Below are positions 51,501-62,441 of a DNA stretch of 64,000 nucleotides, piece after piece (the first letter of the stretch is position 1; the number at the start of each line of letters is the position of its first letter). Below the pieces are notes generated by a model. That model was not told the origin of the DNA and made no database searches. It saw only the letters and a list, made by a program, of their open reading frames with translations. This stretch comes from Neurospora crassa OR74A (taxonomy: Eukaryota > Ascomycota > Sordariomycetes > Sordariales > Sordariaceae): positions 1,426,001 to 1,490,000 of the forward strand of contig NC_026501.1 of the NCBI RefSeq assembly GCF_000182925.2, given 5' to 3'. A program made the position numbers and the translations under genes.

Positions 51501-54483
51501 TCTTACCGAACCTGCCTTCCAAAGGAGCCGCAGTGTTGGACTTAGCGGGAGTTACACCACCGTTCCAGCCACTCAGCTGCTTGGCCAGGGGTGTAAATCC
51601 AAGGCTCACGTTAGTCTCGTTCATTGCGGGTGCTGGAGTCTTCAGAGGTCCTTGGGTCTTTGGAGGCGCCGGAGTAACTCCGCCGTGCCAACCACTAAGC
51701 TTCTCAGCTAGAGGGGTAAATCCAAGCTTAGCGTTGTCGTTAGCAGCAGCGGCCTTCGATGGGGTAGCCGTGGCCTTCAGCAGTTTAACCTTGGGGGGTG
51801 CCGGTGTAACACCTCCTTTCCACCCGTTCAACTGCTCCGCCAGCGGCGTGAAACCCAAGCCAGAGCTGCTGTTGTCAAAGCGCATTCTCTTAGTTGTGCT
51901 TCGACCAGAAGGTGTCCGGTGACCGCTGTTGACAGAGGGTGTGGCAGCGGGATGAGGATTGGACTTGCTACCCCTTGGGGGTTGGGCGGGAGTACCGTCC
52001 TCGTTGTCTTCAGTAGGGTTGAGGACATCTTGGCGAAGACTGTCGAACGAAGGACCATTCAGCAGATGCTGAGGTGGTGACTCGGGAGGAGTGGTGCTGA
52101 TGCTCTGGTCGATGTCCAAGTAGCTCTGATCATCATTTTCAGGCTGCGGCGTCTCGGGAATGACGATTTGTTCGACGCTTCCGTTGCCCAGCTCGACCTC
52201 ATCGACCTCCATCGAGTCCTCCTCGTCATCCGGCTCGGTGACCTCGGGCTCGGCACTCTGCTCCTCTTCCTGGTCTTCCATCTCGTGATCCTGATCTTGT
52301 TCAATCTCGTGCCCCTTTTCGTGCTCTTCCTCAACATTTTCCTGCTCAACCTCGGACTCTTCCTCTTGCACCTCCTCTTCCCTGTCCTCTTGCGCCTCCT
52401 CCTGCACCTCCTCCTGCACCTCCTCCTGAACCTCCTCTTGAACCTCCCCTTGCCCCTCTTCTTGCTGCGCCTCTTCCTGGTCATGCTCATCTTCAGGTAG
52501 GGTTTCTGGTTCTTCCTGAACGGCAGCTTCGGCTTCTTTCTCGATATGCCTGAGAGATCGTCGGCGTCCAGTAAAGAGTAGCCTAGCTGGCTTTGTCGAG
52601 GAAGTGAGAATCTGCATCGTACGCTCGCCAAGCTCACCAGAAGGACCGTCTTCATCCTCTTCGTCCGCAGAGTCCATCTCTTCATCCTCCTCCTCCTGTT
52701 CGTGGATCTGCTGCCCGTTCGCCATCTCTTCATCCGCTTCCGCTTGGTCATCATGTTCCTCGTCCTTGGCATCCGTTTCCTGCTCTTTGTGTTCCTGCTC
52801 CCGCGCCATCTCTTCCAGACGCTGCGACTTGCGTCTCGCAGTACCGAACTTGACAGGTGGGCTGGCGAGCAAAGAGGGCTTTGCTTCAGCAGCAAGTTCT
52901 TCCGTAACGGACTGTGGCTGGGCAGCAGACATAGGCACCCTCTTGGCCGGACTGGCAAAGAGAGAGGGCGGGTTCATCATCCCAGTGTTTGTAGAGATGG
53001 TAGCGGGACCAGCAAGCACACCTCCACCACCATTAAGCACAGTCGCATTTCCAGGTGGCCTCTTGGCTGGACTGGCAAGAAGACCGGGACCGCTCTTGGC
53101 GGGTTGTGCAACGGGTTGCCCATCCGGTCGGTTGGCGAGTAGGGGCACACCAGCAAACAGACCTTCGACACGCTTTGCCGGGGTCTTGATGCTGTTCTTC
53201 CATGGGGATGGCGGAGGACGGCGAGCGGGAGAAGCGAGCATCGAGAGATGTTCGGCTGGAAGGAAGTGTGGCTTCAAGACTGCAGGTTCGGCGGAGGCAT
53301 CCTTGTTGTGATGTGCAGATTCGGGATTCGCGGTGGATATAAATGCCGGCGGGGCTTCGGGCTCCTTGGGCGGATCCTGTTCGGGTTGTTTCTCCAGTGC
53401 CTTTTTGCTGGTCGTCGAGGCCGGCGGTTTGATGGGAGCTCTGCCTGTCAGCAAGGGCTGCAACAAGGCCGGACTATTCTCATGAATAGCGAGTTCATCC
53501 TCCGAGTCGTCGGCGTGTTTGGCGGCTGCCACTAGTTGGTTAACCTTCTTAGGGCTAAGGGGAAGGGGCTTGTGTTTCATGCCTTCAACCTTGATGTTTT
53601 CCTGAGCATCGCTGGGGTTGGCTGATTGGCCAGAACGAGACACTGGCTTGTTTGTCGCGCCATTATTAGCAACACCTCTCCTGGCCGTTGATGTTGATCC
53701 CTTTACTGCCGCACCCGCTCGAGTCCTGACTGGCTTTGCGCGAAGCCCTCCGGTATTTGCAATTGGACCTGTCTTCTTCTTTCTTCCTCCCGGAGGCCCG
53801 ATGTTCTCTTTTTCTGGCTCCTCAAACTTGACCGTCCTCTTGATGGCGGGCTTTGCGAGCGCTTTGGATGCAGCGGTGGGCGCGGTCGCCGTTGAGCTGG
53901 TCGGTCGCGTCCTGGTTGTGCTGGTGTTTCTGGAGGTGGCTGTTGAGGAAGTCTGGTCATCGCCGGGTTTGGCTGAACGCGTCGCGCGAGTGGCCTTGGA
54001 GGCAGGTTCTTGAGCTTTGGTTGGCGGCCTACCGCGCGCGGTGATTACTGGCGGTCTGGTGGAGGCTGATGACGCAGGTCTTGATGCAAGTGAAGACGAG
54101 GCAGGTCTCGATGTCTTTGCAGCTCCGTTGGCTGGATTCCGTGCTCGTGCTCGGGTGGCGCGGGTGGTTGCGAGAGCGGCGGCTGGCAGGCGTACAGGTC
54201 GCGTAACGGGGGCTGGGGCAGAACGATGCTTTGCATGATGGTCGTTGTCGTCCTCATCATCGTCGGTCCGCGTCTTTCTCTTGAGGCTTGTCGAGGCAGT
54301 GGGCGCGGTGGCTCTCGATGGGGCGGTCGTGGCAGATGTCGCGGATGTGGTGCTGGTGGTCGCGCTCCTGGCTCTGGCCGCGGCCGTCATGGCTCTAGCA
54401 TTTTTGGTGACGGCAGACGAGGCCACACGCGCTCTCGTCATGCGCTGTTGTGGTTGCTGTGTGTTGGGTTTCGGGTCACCCAT
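48510..54483 (-). CDS. Very large disordered protein with a BRCT domain
   Basis: I do not recognise a named orthologue. Two exons, 54483-49790 and 49725-48510 (64 bp intron, GTGAGT donor), give 1969 aa. One BRCT-like module lies at about 1468-1585: LLRGAVVYCDVH, GLFIELLGQMGARCV, GITHVVFKDGSKRTLEKV and VGVSWVLDCERENKWLDE, which holds the signature Trp and spans the splice. The rest is disordered. A Ser/Thr/Ala/Arg-rich basic N terminus (TTSTTSATSATT) comes first, then four copies of a (L/F)ASPAKR-type motif at about 415-560. Acidic Glu-rich segments follow (EVQE repeated at about 675-705), then three GFTPLA..L.GW.GGVTPA repeats at about 873-970 and further acidic stretches. The C terminus has Ser/Pro-rich and Asn/Gly runs. 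Many S/T-P-x-K/R motifs suggest CDK regulation. A DNA-damage or chromosome scaffold role is likely but unproven. Confidence 0.85.
48563..48607 (-). repeat. Trinucleotide repeat coding for an Asn run
   Basis: TTG/TTA repeats on the plus strand read as AAC/AAT on the coding strand and make a run of 16 Asn near the C terminus of the BRCT protein. The mix of two codons lowers slippage, but the length is still likely to vary between strains. Confidence 0.85.
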
Positions 54484-55674
54484 GATGGGCGATGTGGTGA
54501 TGTGTGGTTGAAGAGATTGGCGACGAGACTCTTCTTTAGCAAAGAATTAAGGGCGAATCATGAAGGGTGGTTGTTTATGTTTGCGCGGCGGGGTGTTTGT
54601 CGCGGTGGTCAGGGTTCCTTGGTCGACGGGTTTGTTAGGGCAAAGCGAATACTCGATGTAACAAGCAAACGACACAAGGAGGATAAGTAACAGATGTGCG
54701 AAGTGGCGGGAAAAGTGAGAATGATAAAACAGAGAAGCACTTGGCAGAAAGGTGGTGGTGGGTGTGTGTGCAGGATCGCGCTCGGAATCCTAGGCTATTT
54801 GCACACCCGAATTTTTGGGGATGGGGGGGATTGGATGGAGGATGCGGGAGGGTGATTCAAAAGTCAACAATTGAGGGAAAGGGAAAATGCAAAAGTGGCA
54901 CCCTTTGTTGATCAAGGGTCACGCTCCTTGGTTGCCCTGGGAAACGACCCACTTTTCGGCTGCGGTGCCTCCACTCCGGCTGCCGTCATGCCTGGCGGGG
55001 AAGGTAGTGTAGTGTACGTACAGAAGAAGCTCGGGTTAGGGTTATTCTCGCCTCATCCACTCCTCCGTTAGCGGATAGTGTATGGGGGTGATCTGATATG
55101 TGAGTCCTCTGATATTGGATTTCAATATCACCTTGTGAGTCAATTCTTTTGGGGTGTCTGACATGATGATCTTGTTGTAACATGAAACAGTTGAAGTGAG
55201 CAACGCAATGTGCCTCCCAATATCTGCAGTAGTGATCGCTATGCATTCTTTCACAGTATGCGCCCATGTCGCAAACAGTATTCCGTTTACTTAACTAAAG
55301 TCTCTCTTCCATCCTTCCTTGCATGCTTCTCTGATATCATCGAGATAACTCATCGTGCCTACACGTTTGGAACTTGGAAGTATGATTACTGAAGGAGAGG
55401 GTGAAGGCTAAAACATTATACACTAACGATTTGGATGGATCAAGACTACTGCAATGTCAGTCTGGCTCTAACATTGTCAACGAAGACAATGATACTTGTT
55501 CGCGCTCAGGGTTATCGGTGATGGGACTTGAGCTCCATACAGTGCCCAAACAACCCCATGTCTCATTACTCTCAACCCTTAACTTTCAACTTCAACCCCG
55601 AAACCTCACTTCAATTCGTCATTAAAGACAGTTGACGTCCATCACAACCACTGCCTTTCTCACCTCACTCCTCC
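54484..55674. other. Divergent promoter region between the BRCT gene and mdm12
   Basis: 1.19 kb shared upstream region. The mdm12 leader at 55560-55674 is C/A/T-rich and poor in G. No coding region, TATA box or repeat stands out. Confidence 0.45.
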
Positions 55675-56504
55675 ATGTCAATCGACCTCAACTGGGACAC
55701 CGTCACCGGCGGCCCCGACGGCCAAGAACTCGCCCAAAAAATCCGCGATTTCATTCACGAAAAGTTCCAGGCCGTCCCACTACCGCGTTTCATCAAGTCT
55801 GTTACCGTCCACGACTTTGAGTTTGGCTCCATTCCTCCCGAGATCGAGCTCAAGGATATCACCGACCCCCTTCCCGATTTTTACGAAGAGCAACCCGGAA
55901 TAGACTCCTCGGAAGAATCAGACTCGGAAGAAGAAGTCGCCTACGAAAATGAAGGTGAATACCTCGACGACCCAGTCGAGCAGCAGTACGGCAGGCTGAG
56001 AGGCGCCTCTGCCTCAGAATCACGGCGAAGACTCACAGTAAACAGCAGTACCGGAAGCAGAAATGGAAGTGGCCCCAATTCAGGCAGGGTAGCTTACCTC
56101 CCACCGCACCTGAACCCACACTATAACGGCGGCAGCGGCAACAACAGTTCACCGAGCCTGGACAGAGATGGCAGATATTACCGGGACCCAAACACAGCAG
56201 GTCTCGGGGGTCCCGCCCACGGCACCAACCACCACCACGCCGACCTAGGCTCTCCCTTCCTCGGCGTGTCCACCCCCGGAATCCCCGGCGGGACCTCCAA
56301 CCTCAATCTGCATTACTTCACCTCGCAATTCACCGCCGGCCTCTCCGGCACACAAACGCCTCTGGCCGCCGTAGCTGGCGCCGCCCACCAACGCGGTCCC
56401 TCATGGATTGCAGACCAACAACAACAACAACAGCAACAAAATAACATGCTACCAGGAGGAGCAGGAGGGGGAGGAGCAGGAGGAGGAGGAATGGGAGGAC
56501 CAGT

Positions 56505-56535
<31 letters not shown>

Positions 56536-57702
56536 AACCAAGGTCTTCACAGCTCATCCACACCCCATCTCCGGCTTCACTTCCCGGGAGTTGGGACTGG
56601 CAAACCCACCCCGGGACCCAGCCCCCTCACTGGCACTAGCACCCCATTAGGTACCTTGGGAACCGCCGGCGGCGTGGGAGGCATTGGTCGCGGAATGGGC
56701 ATGGCGGGCATGGGAAGCATGGCAAGCATGGGCTACCCGCCGACTGCGCCTGTGCTAGCCATCCCGACGGGTCCGAGGCACAAGAGGAATCCTTCTTCGC
56801 AGAGCTTGAACTCGGTGGGCGATTATAGCCCGGTTGCGCCGGCGCCGGCGGAGAGACAAGGGTTATTCTCGGCAGCTGCTGCTACTTCGCCACCGTCGTC
56901 TACGCCATCGCCGGCAGTGGGACTGGGGATTGGGGGAAGGGGAATTGGGGCGGCTGGTGCTGGTGCTGGTGCACTGGCGACAAGTGGACCGAGACTACAG
57001 ATTCCCAAGCAAGGGCTGAGGGAGAAGCATAGCGTTTCTACGTTGGCGCCCAACTCGGCTGGGACAAGTAACAACCGGGCGGGGTCGGCCATCTTGGATG
57101 ACGATGACGGGTTCTTGGATGGGATGCATGATCATCGGGACCACCCGGCTCAACAACAGCTGGAGCCGGAGGAAGATGAAGAGGAGGAAGAGGAAGGGGA
57201 AGAAGAAAGGCAACGGTTTCGGGAACCAAGGGTGGAAGACATCCAAGCTGTGTTCCGCATCAAATACGCTGGCGATGTGAAGCTCTTGCTGACGGCTGAC
57301 ATCTTGTTGGATTACCCCATGCCCAGCTTTGTGGGGATTCCGGTGCGGTTGAGCATCACGGGACTCACGTTCGATGGCGTGGGAGTGGTGGCGAACATCA
57401 GGAAAAGAGTGCACTTTTGCTTTTTGAGCCCCGAAGATGCTGTGGCTGCTGTGGGTGGGGAGGAGAACAAGGCTGCTGGGAGCGGGAATGGTTCTGGGAT
57501 AGGAGGAGGCAGCGACGGGGCAAAGACAAAGATGGGTGGGCTGTTGCAGGAAATCCGCGTCGAAAGTGAGATTGGGCAGAGGGAAAGCGGTAAGCAGAGC
57601 TTGAAGAACGTGGGCAAGGTGGAAAGGTTCGTGCTGGAGCAGGTGAGGAGGATCTTTGAGGAGGAATTTGTTTATCCTAGCTTTTGGACGTTCTTGGTGT
57701 AG
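55675..57702 (+). CDS. mdm12: Mdm12, ERMES mitochondria-ER tether subunit
   Basis: SMP-domain lipid-transfer subunit that bridges Mmm1 (ER) and Mdm34 (mitochondrial outer membrane) and moves phospholipids. Single exon, 675 aa, against 271 in budding yeast. The N-terminal SMP segment (1-75) reads MSIDLNWDTVTGG, FIKSVTVHDFEFGSIPPEIELKDITDPLPDFYEE, a close family match. From about 76 to 520 comes a disordered insert rich in Gly, Ser, Pro and Ala, with a Gln run and an Ala run, ending in a Glu-rich stretch. The second SMP half starts at VEDIQAVFRIKYAGDVKLLL (about 521). It continues through YPMPSFVGIPVRLSITGL and RVHFCFL, with a smaller Gly-rich insert at about 595-620, and ends FVYPSFWTFLV. The stop lies 55 bases from that of vps28, which is convergent. 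Confidence 0.94.
56417..56540 (+). repeat. CAA and AGC trinucleotide runs in mdm12
   Basis: CAA/CAG repeats near 56417-56442 code for an eight-residue Gln run. AGC repeats at about 56503-56532 code for an Ala run in the frame used. Both lie inside the long disordered insert of Mdm12. Confidence 0.8.
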
Positions 57703-57757
57703 CGATGCTCACTAGGTACTGCTAGATACCCGTCAAAATCCTGTAACACGACTGGCC

Positions 57758-58631
57758 CTACGTAAGTGTGCTCTTGAAGCCCTGATACGCCGAGTTGATA
57801 TCCAGTTCCAACTCCCTGGCCTGCTCCTCGCTCAGCTCTTCCGTCGCCTTCATCTGGTTAAGGGTGATCAGCCACTGCACGATCTTGCCCCTATTGTCAA
57901 AGTCCCTGTCCGTCACCTTGTTCACCGACTGGATCACGTCTGTTAGGAGAGGGTGCAGCTGATCCTTGGCCAATAGACCGAGACGCAGGGCATCAAGGAA
58001 TGTGATGAAGTCCTGAGTGGCTTCGAGAATGAGAGTGCCGCTCGTGCCTCCAGAAGCGGCAACTGTGGCGGGTGCTGGACCGGAGGAGGCGTTGACGGCC
58101 GTTGAGGGCATGCCGACGCGGATGCGTTCAGTTGCGCGAGGAACCTCGAGCTATGGAGAGGTGTGTGTGTGTAAGCGAGTAAGACTCATCAAACAGTGAA
58201 GCGAGTTCGATTATATACGCACATCCCACTTGGCCTTGAACTCCTCCAAACCAACGAATGCCTTGGCGACAGTCTCGTCGGCGACAAGCGATTTGTACTG
58301 CTTTAGCGATCTCTCACAGATCTCAGTATAATCGGCCTCGGGGATGGCATCTTTGAGGAAGGCCTTTTCCAGCTCATCCAGAGTGACGATAATACTGAAG
58401 ATCTCGGCTAATGAGTCCTGGAGGTCACGCTCAGCCCGGGTGTCGGCGAGCTTCACTTCCTGTTATGGTTGGAATGGCATCATGTTGTCAGTAAATGGAC
58501 CACCTCGTGACATGACATGGCCAAATACCCGAGTGGGGTTTGTTTACTTCATCCAGGTTTATCGTAGCTGAGAGTGTAGTGTTGGGAACATAGCTATGTG
58601 GTGTAGGCGCGTATGGCTGGCGGGAAATCAT
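57758..58631 (-). CDS. vps28: ESCRT-I subunit Vps28
   Basis: Component of ESCRT-I that links ubiquitinated-cargo sorting to ESCRT-II at endosomes. Three exons, 58631-58548, 58459-58223 and 58150-57758, with introns of 88 bp (donor GTAAAC) and 72 bp (GTGCGT); 237 aa, against 242 in budding yeast. The N terminus reads MISRQPYAPTPHSYVPNTTLSATINLDEEVKLAD, typical of fungal Vps28. The core domain (about 29-110) has ERDLQDSLAEIFSIIVTLDELEKAFLKD. The C-terminal four-helix bundle that binds ESCRT-II (about 140-237) has ATQDFITFLDALRLGLLAKDQLHPLL and DRGKIVQWLITLNQM-like helices (here DFDNRGKIVQWLITLNQM). The start is fixed by the first small exon, found from its donor and the family N terminus. Convergent with mdm12 and divergent from noc2. 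Confidence 0.94.
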
Positions 58632-59114
58632 GATGGACGACTGAGATCATCAAGTGTCGTTAGTTGTTCTTGTTGTTGTTGTTGGACACTTCATGATGAA
58701 TGAAATCATGGAACTTGAAGATGACGAGTACTGGACCTTGCGGGTGAAGCACTGAAGCTTCAGTGGATGGAGAGCTGCGAGGACGTTCCAAGACAAGCTG
58801 CATGCGCCGGTCAAGAGTGGATCCTCACAGTGACAGAAGTGCCCCGCCAGGCACAGCGCTAGGGCCAGGAGCGGACTAGCGTACTTACCGATAAGAGCAG
58901 CCGATAAGAACCCCGGGATCTAAGAGGAGAAAAAAGTTTGGGAGGACCGCGACGGCAAGAGCAGAGAAGCACGGGGCAGATTTGGTGGTTGCCGACAGGA
59001 ATTGGCTTCCACTTCCACTTCCCGGTTCACTTCACCAAAGAAAAGGAAGAAAAAACCACACCACACCCATTTGACCAGACTGGACACATCACTCCACCCA
59101 GCCAGTCGCCCATC
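58632..59114. other. Divergent promoter region between vps28 and noc2
   Basis: A 483-base shared upstream region, the shortest divergent promoter in the window. It includes a short TTG/TTC repeat at 58667-58684 and an A-rich leader for noc2. No coding frame is supported, and no TATA box is clear. Confidence 0.45.
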
Positions 59115-61487
59115 ATGGTCAAAAACGTCAAACAAACGAAAAAGTTCGAAAAGAAGCACCTAAAGGGTGTTCTAGAACGCAGAAAGGTCGTCCAGAAGAT
59201 CAAGCAAAAAGAGCAGATCAAGCAGAAGAAGCAGGCCAAGAAGTCCCAAGATGACGCCTTCATCAAGGGCCCCGATGGCGGCAAGAAGCCTGTCCACGCC
59301 AAGAAGAACCTCGGTACTGCCGCCGCCGGCGAAATGACCGTCGACGACTTCTTCCAGGGCGGCTTCGAGATTCTCGACAAGAAGACCAAGGATGCCTCCG
59401 GCAAATTGGGCAAGAGGAAACGCGACCAAGAAGAGTCCGACGCCGAGGAGGAGCCATCAGCAGACGAGGGCAGCGATGTCGACTTCTCCGACGACGATAT
59501 TTCCCACGACGAGGTTAGCGACGACGACGAGGAGGATGACGAGGTCGTAGACGGTGCCGCCCCTACCGGCATGACCAAGGAAGCCATGGCCTCCCTCGCC
59601 GAAAAGGATCCCGAATTCTACAAGTTCCTGAAGGAGAATGACCCCGAGGCCCTCGAGTTCGACGAAAACGCAGACTTTTCCGAGATTGACGAGCTCAGCG
59701 GGAGCGAGGGCGAGGGCGAGGAGCCCAAGAAGAAGAAGCAAAAGAAGGACACCAAGGCTGCCGACGAGGAGAACGGCTTCGAACTCACGCAGAAAATGAT
59801 CGCCAAGTGGAAGGCACAGATCGAGGAAACAAAGTCACTTAGAGCCGCTCGCCAGGTAGTAATAGCCTTCCGTTGCGCCGCCCACCTGAACGAGGACGAC
59901 GACGAAAAGCCCCAACGATACACCATCAACAACCCAGATGCCTTCAACGACATTCTGGTTCTGGCCCTTAAGCATATTCCCGAGGTGCTCGCACACCACG
60001 TACCTGTCAAGGAGTCCGCCTCCGGCAAGGCCTACGTCAACACCGATACCAAGAAGTTCAAGATCCTTTCGCAGCTCGTCAAGAACTACGCCGCCTCCAT
60101 CATTCACCTCCTCGGCACCCTCTCCGACGAGCCCACCCTTAAACTCACAATCTCCGCTCTTGAGCCTCTGCTCCCTTACCTCCTTTCCTTCAGAAAGCTT
60201 CTCAAGGTCTTGATCAAGACGGTTGTCGCTTTCTGGTCGCAGTCCGCCAGCACCGAAGCCACCAGGATAACAGCTTTCCTGGTCGCCCGGCGCCTGATGG
60301 TCATCTCAGACAAGGGCGTGCGCGAGACGGTCCTCAAGGCCGTCTACCAGGGTCTTGTGCAGGGCTGCCGCCTGACTAACGTCAACACGGTGGCGGGCAT
60401 CAACATCATGAAGAACTCGGCGGCCGAGCTCTGGGGTCTCGACCAGACCCTCGGCTACACCACCGCCTTCGGCTTCATCCGCCAGCTGGCCATCCACCTT
60501 CGCAACTCCATCGTCAACAATAAGAACAACGCCTTCCGCAACGTCTACAACTGGCAGTACGTGCACTCGCTCGACTTCTGGTCGTGCGTCCTCTCTGAGC
60601 ATTGCTCTCCGCTCAAGGAGGCCGAAGCCGGCAAGGAGTCCCAGCTCAAGCTCCTTATCTATCCCTTGGTACAAGTTACCCTCGGCGCCATGCGCCTCAT
60701 CCCTACTGCTCTCTACTTCCCTCTGCGCTTCCAGCTCATCCGCTCGCTCCTGCGTCTCTCGCGTGCCACCGACACCTACATTCCCCTGGCCTCCGCCCTC
60801 CTCGAGGTCCTCAACTCCGCCGAGATGAAGAAGCCTCCCAAGTCGTCCACCCTCAAACCGCTCGACTTTGCCACCGCCTACAAGGCCCCCAAGTCGTACC
60901 TGCGCACGCGCGTCTACCAGGACGGTCTCGGCGAGCAAGTCATCGAGTTGTTGTCTGAGTACTTCGTCCTCTGGTCGCGCAACATCGCCTTCCCTGAGTT
61001 TTCCCTTCCCGTCGTCGTTGCCTTGAAGCGCTGGCTCAAGGACTCCCGCAAGAAGAGCACTGGCAACAACAACGGCAAGATCGGTACGCAGCTGGCCCTT
61101 TTGGTGCAAAAGATCGAGTCCAACGCCAAGTTCATCGAGGACAAGCGCAACCGCGTCGACTTTGCGCCCAACGATCGCACACAGGTTGAGGCGTTCCTAA
61201 GGGACTTTGAGTGGGAGAAGACGCCGCTGGGTGCGTTTGTGGTGAGCCAGAGGAAGTTGAGGGCGGAGAAGAGGAAGATGATGGAGGAGGCGAGGAAGGA
61301 GGATGAGAAAAAGAGGAAGGAGGAGGAAGAGGAGGAGAGGCTGGGGAAGCAGGCTGAGGATGAGGAGGATAGCGATGAGGAGGATCATGATGATCTTGCT
61401 GAGGAGGATGAGGATGAGGAGGATGAGGATGAGGAGGATGAGGAAGATGAAGAGGAGGATGAAGAGGAGGAGGAGGATGACGAGTGA
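59115..61487 (+). CDS. noc2: Nucleolar complex protein Noc2, 60S ribosome assembly factor
   Basis: Forms Noc1-Noc2 and Noc2-Noc3 complexes that mature and export pre-60S ribosomal particles. Single exon, 790 aa. The N terminus is Lys-rich (MVKNVKQTKKFEKKHLKGVL, then KQKEQIKQKKQAKK), a nucleolar-type signal. A segment at about 75-205 alternates acidic and basic tracts. MTVDDFFQGGFEILD and KDPEFYKFLKENDPEALEF are family motifs. The Noc2 domain runs from about 300 to 640: RLTNVNTVAGINIMKNSAAELWGLD, YNWQYVHSLDFWSCVLSEH, PTALYFPLRFQLIRSLLRLS and a YIPLASALLEVLNS helix. The C terminus is a coiled Glu/Lys segment, then an almost pure Asp/Glu tail coded by GAG/GAT repeats at about 61370-61485. The start at 59115 is the first ATG matching the family N terminus. 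Confidence 0.94.
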   Translation: MVKNVKQTKKFEKKHLKGVLERRKVVQKIKQKEQIKQKKQAKKSQDDAFIKGPDGGKKPVHAKKNLGTAAAGEMTVDDFFQGGFEILDKKTKDASGKLGKRKRDQEESDAEEEPSADEGSDVDFSDDDISHDEVSDDDEEDDEVVDGAAPTGMTKEAMASLAEKDPEFYKFLKENDPEALEFDENADFSEIDELSGSEGEGEEPKKKKQKKDTKAADEENGFELTQKMIAKWKAQIEETKSLRAARQVVIAFRCAAHLNEDDDEKPQRYTINNPDAFNDILVLALKHIPEVLAHHVPVKESASGKAYVNTDTKKFKILSQLVKNYAASIIHLLGTLSDEPTLKLTISALEPLLPYLLSFRKLLKVLIKTVVAFWSQSASTEATRITAFLVARRLMVISDKGVRETVLKAVYQGLVQGCRLTNVNTVAGINIMKNSAAELWGLDQTLGYTTAFGFIRQLAIHLRNSIVNNKNNAFRNVYNWQYVHSLDFWSCVLSEHCSPLKEAEAGKESQLKLLIYPLVQVTLGAMRLIPTALYFPLRFQLIRSLLRLSRATDTYIPLASALLEVLNSAEMKKPPKSSTLKPLDFATAYKAPKSYLRTRVYQDGLGEQVIELLSEYFVLWSRNIAFPEFSLPVVVALKRWLKDSRKKSTGNNNGKIGTQLALLVQKIESNAKFIEDKRNRVDFAPNDRTQVEAFLRDFEWEKTPLGAFVVSQRKLRAEKRKMMEEARKEDEKKRKEEEEEERLGKQAEDEEDSDEEDHDDLAEEDEDEEDEDEEDEEDEEEDEEEEEDDE

Positions 61488-62441
61488 TTCCGTCCTGTTT
61501 AGAGAAAGGACGGAAGGAAAGTAAATGCTTGCCATGTCTTGTGCGAAATATTATGGTATAGATAGACATGATACCTGCGGGTTTCTTTTTCGTTTGTGTT
61601 TTTTTTTTGCACTGCGTCATCCATCATCGTATGAAAAAAAGGGCGCCTTTGATAGTATCTAGTACCTAGGGAAATTGACGGAGTTATATGTGTTTTGAAA
61701 ATTGGTTATTTTTCCCTCATCTCTGTTGTTTCGCTCGCCCGCCCGCCCCTAGCGTTTGTAGTACCTAAGTACCTTTACTTATGCTGAACGGTTTGGACTG
61801 AGCATCGACGACTTGGTATTCATGCGTCTGTCTCATTAGTACCTGGCTGAAAACGAATGGAAAGTGACACTTCAAGATATAAAAGGTGTCTTTTATGAAA
61901 ACGGAAGGTATATTGTTGTGTTAGCTCAGTCCACGGTTGCAAGTAAGTTGGCGATGAGCCAACGGTCAACATCAGCAAATCAATAGTCAGGACTCCAAAC
62001 AGGTATCGGTAGAGTCTTTGACACATTAGTAACTTGACAGCGAGGTTGTGATTGTGCTCACCACTCTCGTGGCTTACTTGAATATAACTCAATGCCAAAT
62101 GCTGTTTCAAAATGAGAGTACAGAATATGACGCCAATGAGCTTTAGTTGAATACCATTACTAGGTATGTACTAATCTATGAAAGTGTGTACTAGTATAGA
62201 CCTGCCATTTTTCCTTCTAGCTTTCTCTTTACTCCTTTTCGCGAATCCCTTTTCCCGCTGATTCGTTTTTTTTTTTCCTCAAATAAAATCCATCAGTCCC
62301 GAGCCAGGTTTCTCTACGACATAGCGGGACCCTCCCACACTCAACCTAACTTCACCATTGAATGGTCAGACCATTGGGAAAAAAAACCACAAACACTGCT
62401 TTCAACCCACCCAACGCAAAGACGCTTCCCCTCCTTTCCTT
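61488..62441. other. Convergent intergenic region
   Basis: About 950 bases between the stops of noc2 and the DUF726 gene. It holds AGTACCTAGG near 61660 and GTACCTAAGTACC near 61761, plus short T runs at 61601 and 62265. No gene is supported. Confidence 0.5.

Noticed and set aside
60306-61109. 267-codon antisense frame within noc2
   Set aside because: Lies entirely inside the conserved Noc2 domain and follows from its codon bias.
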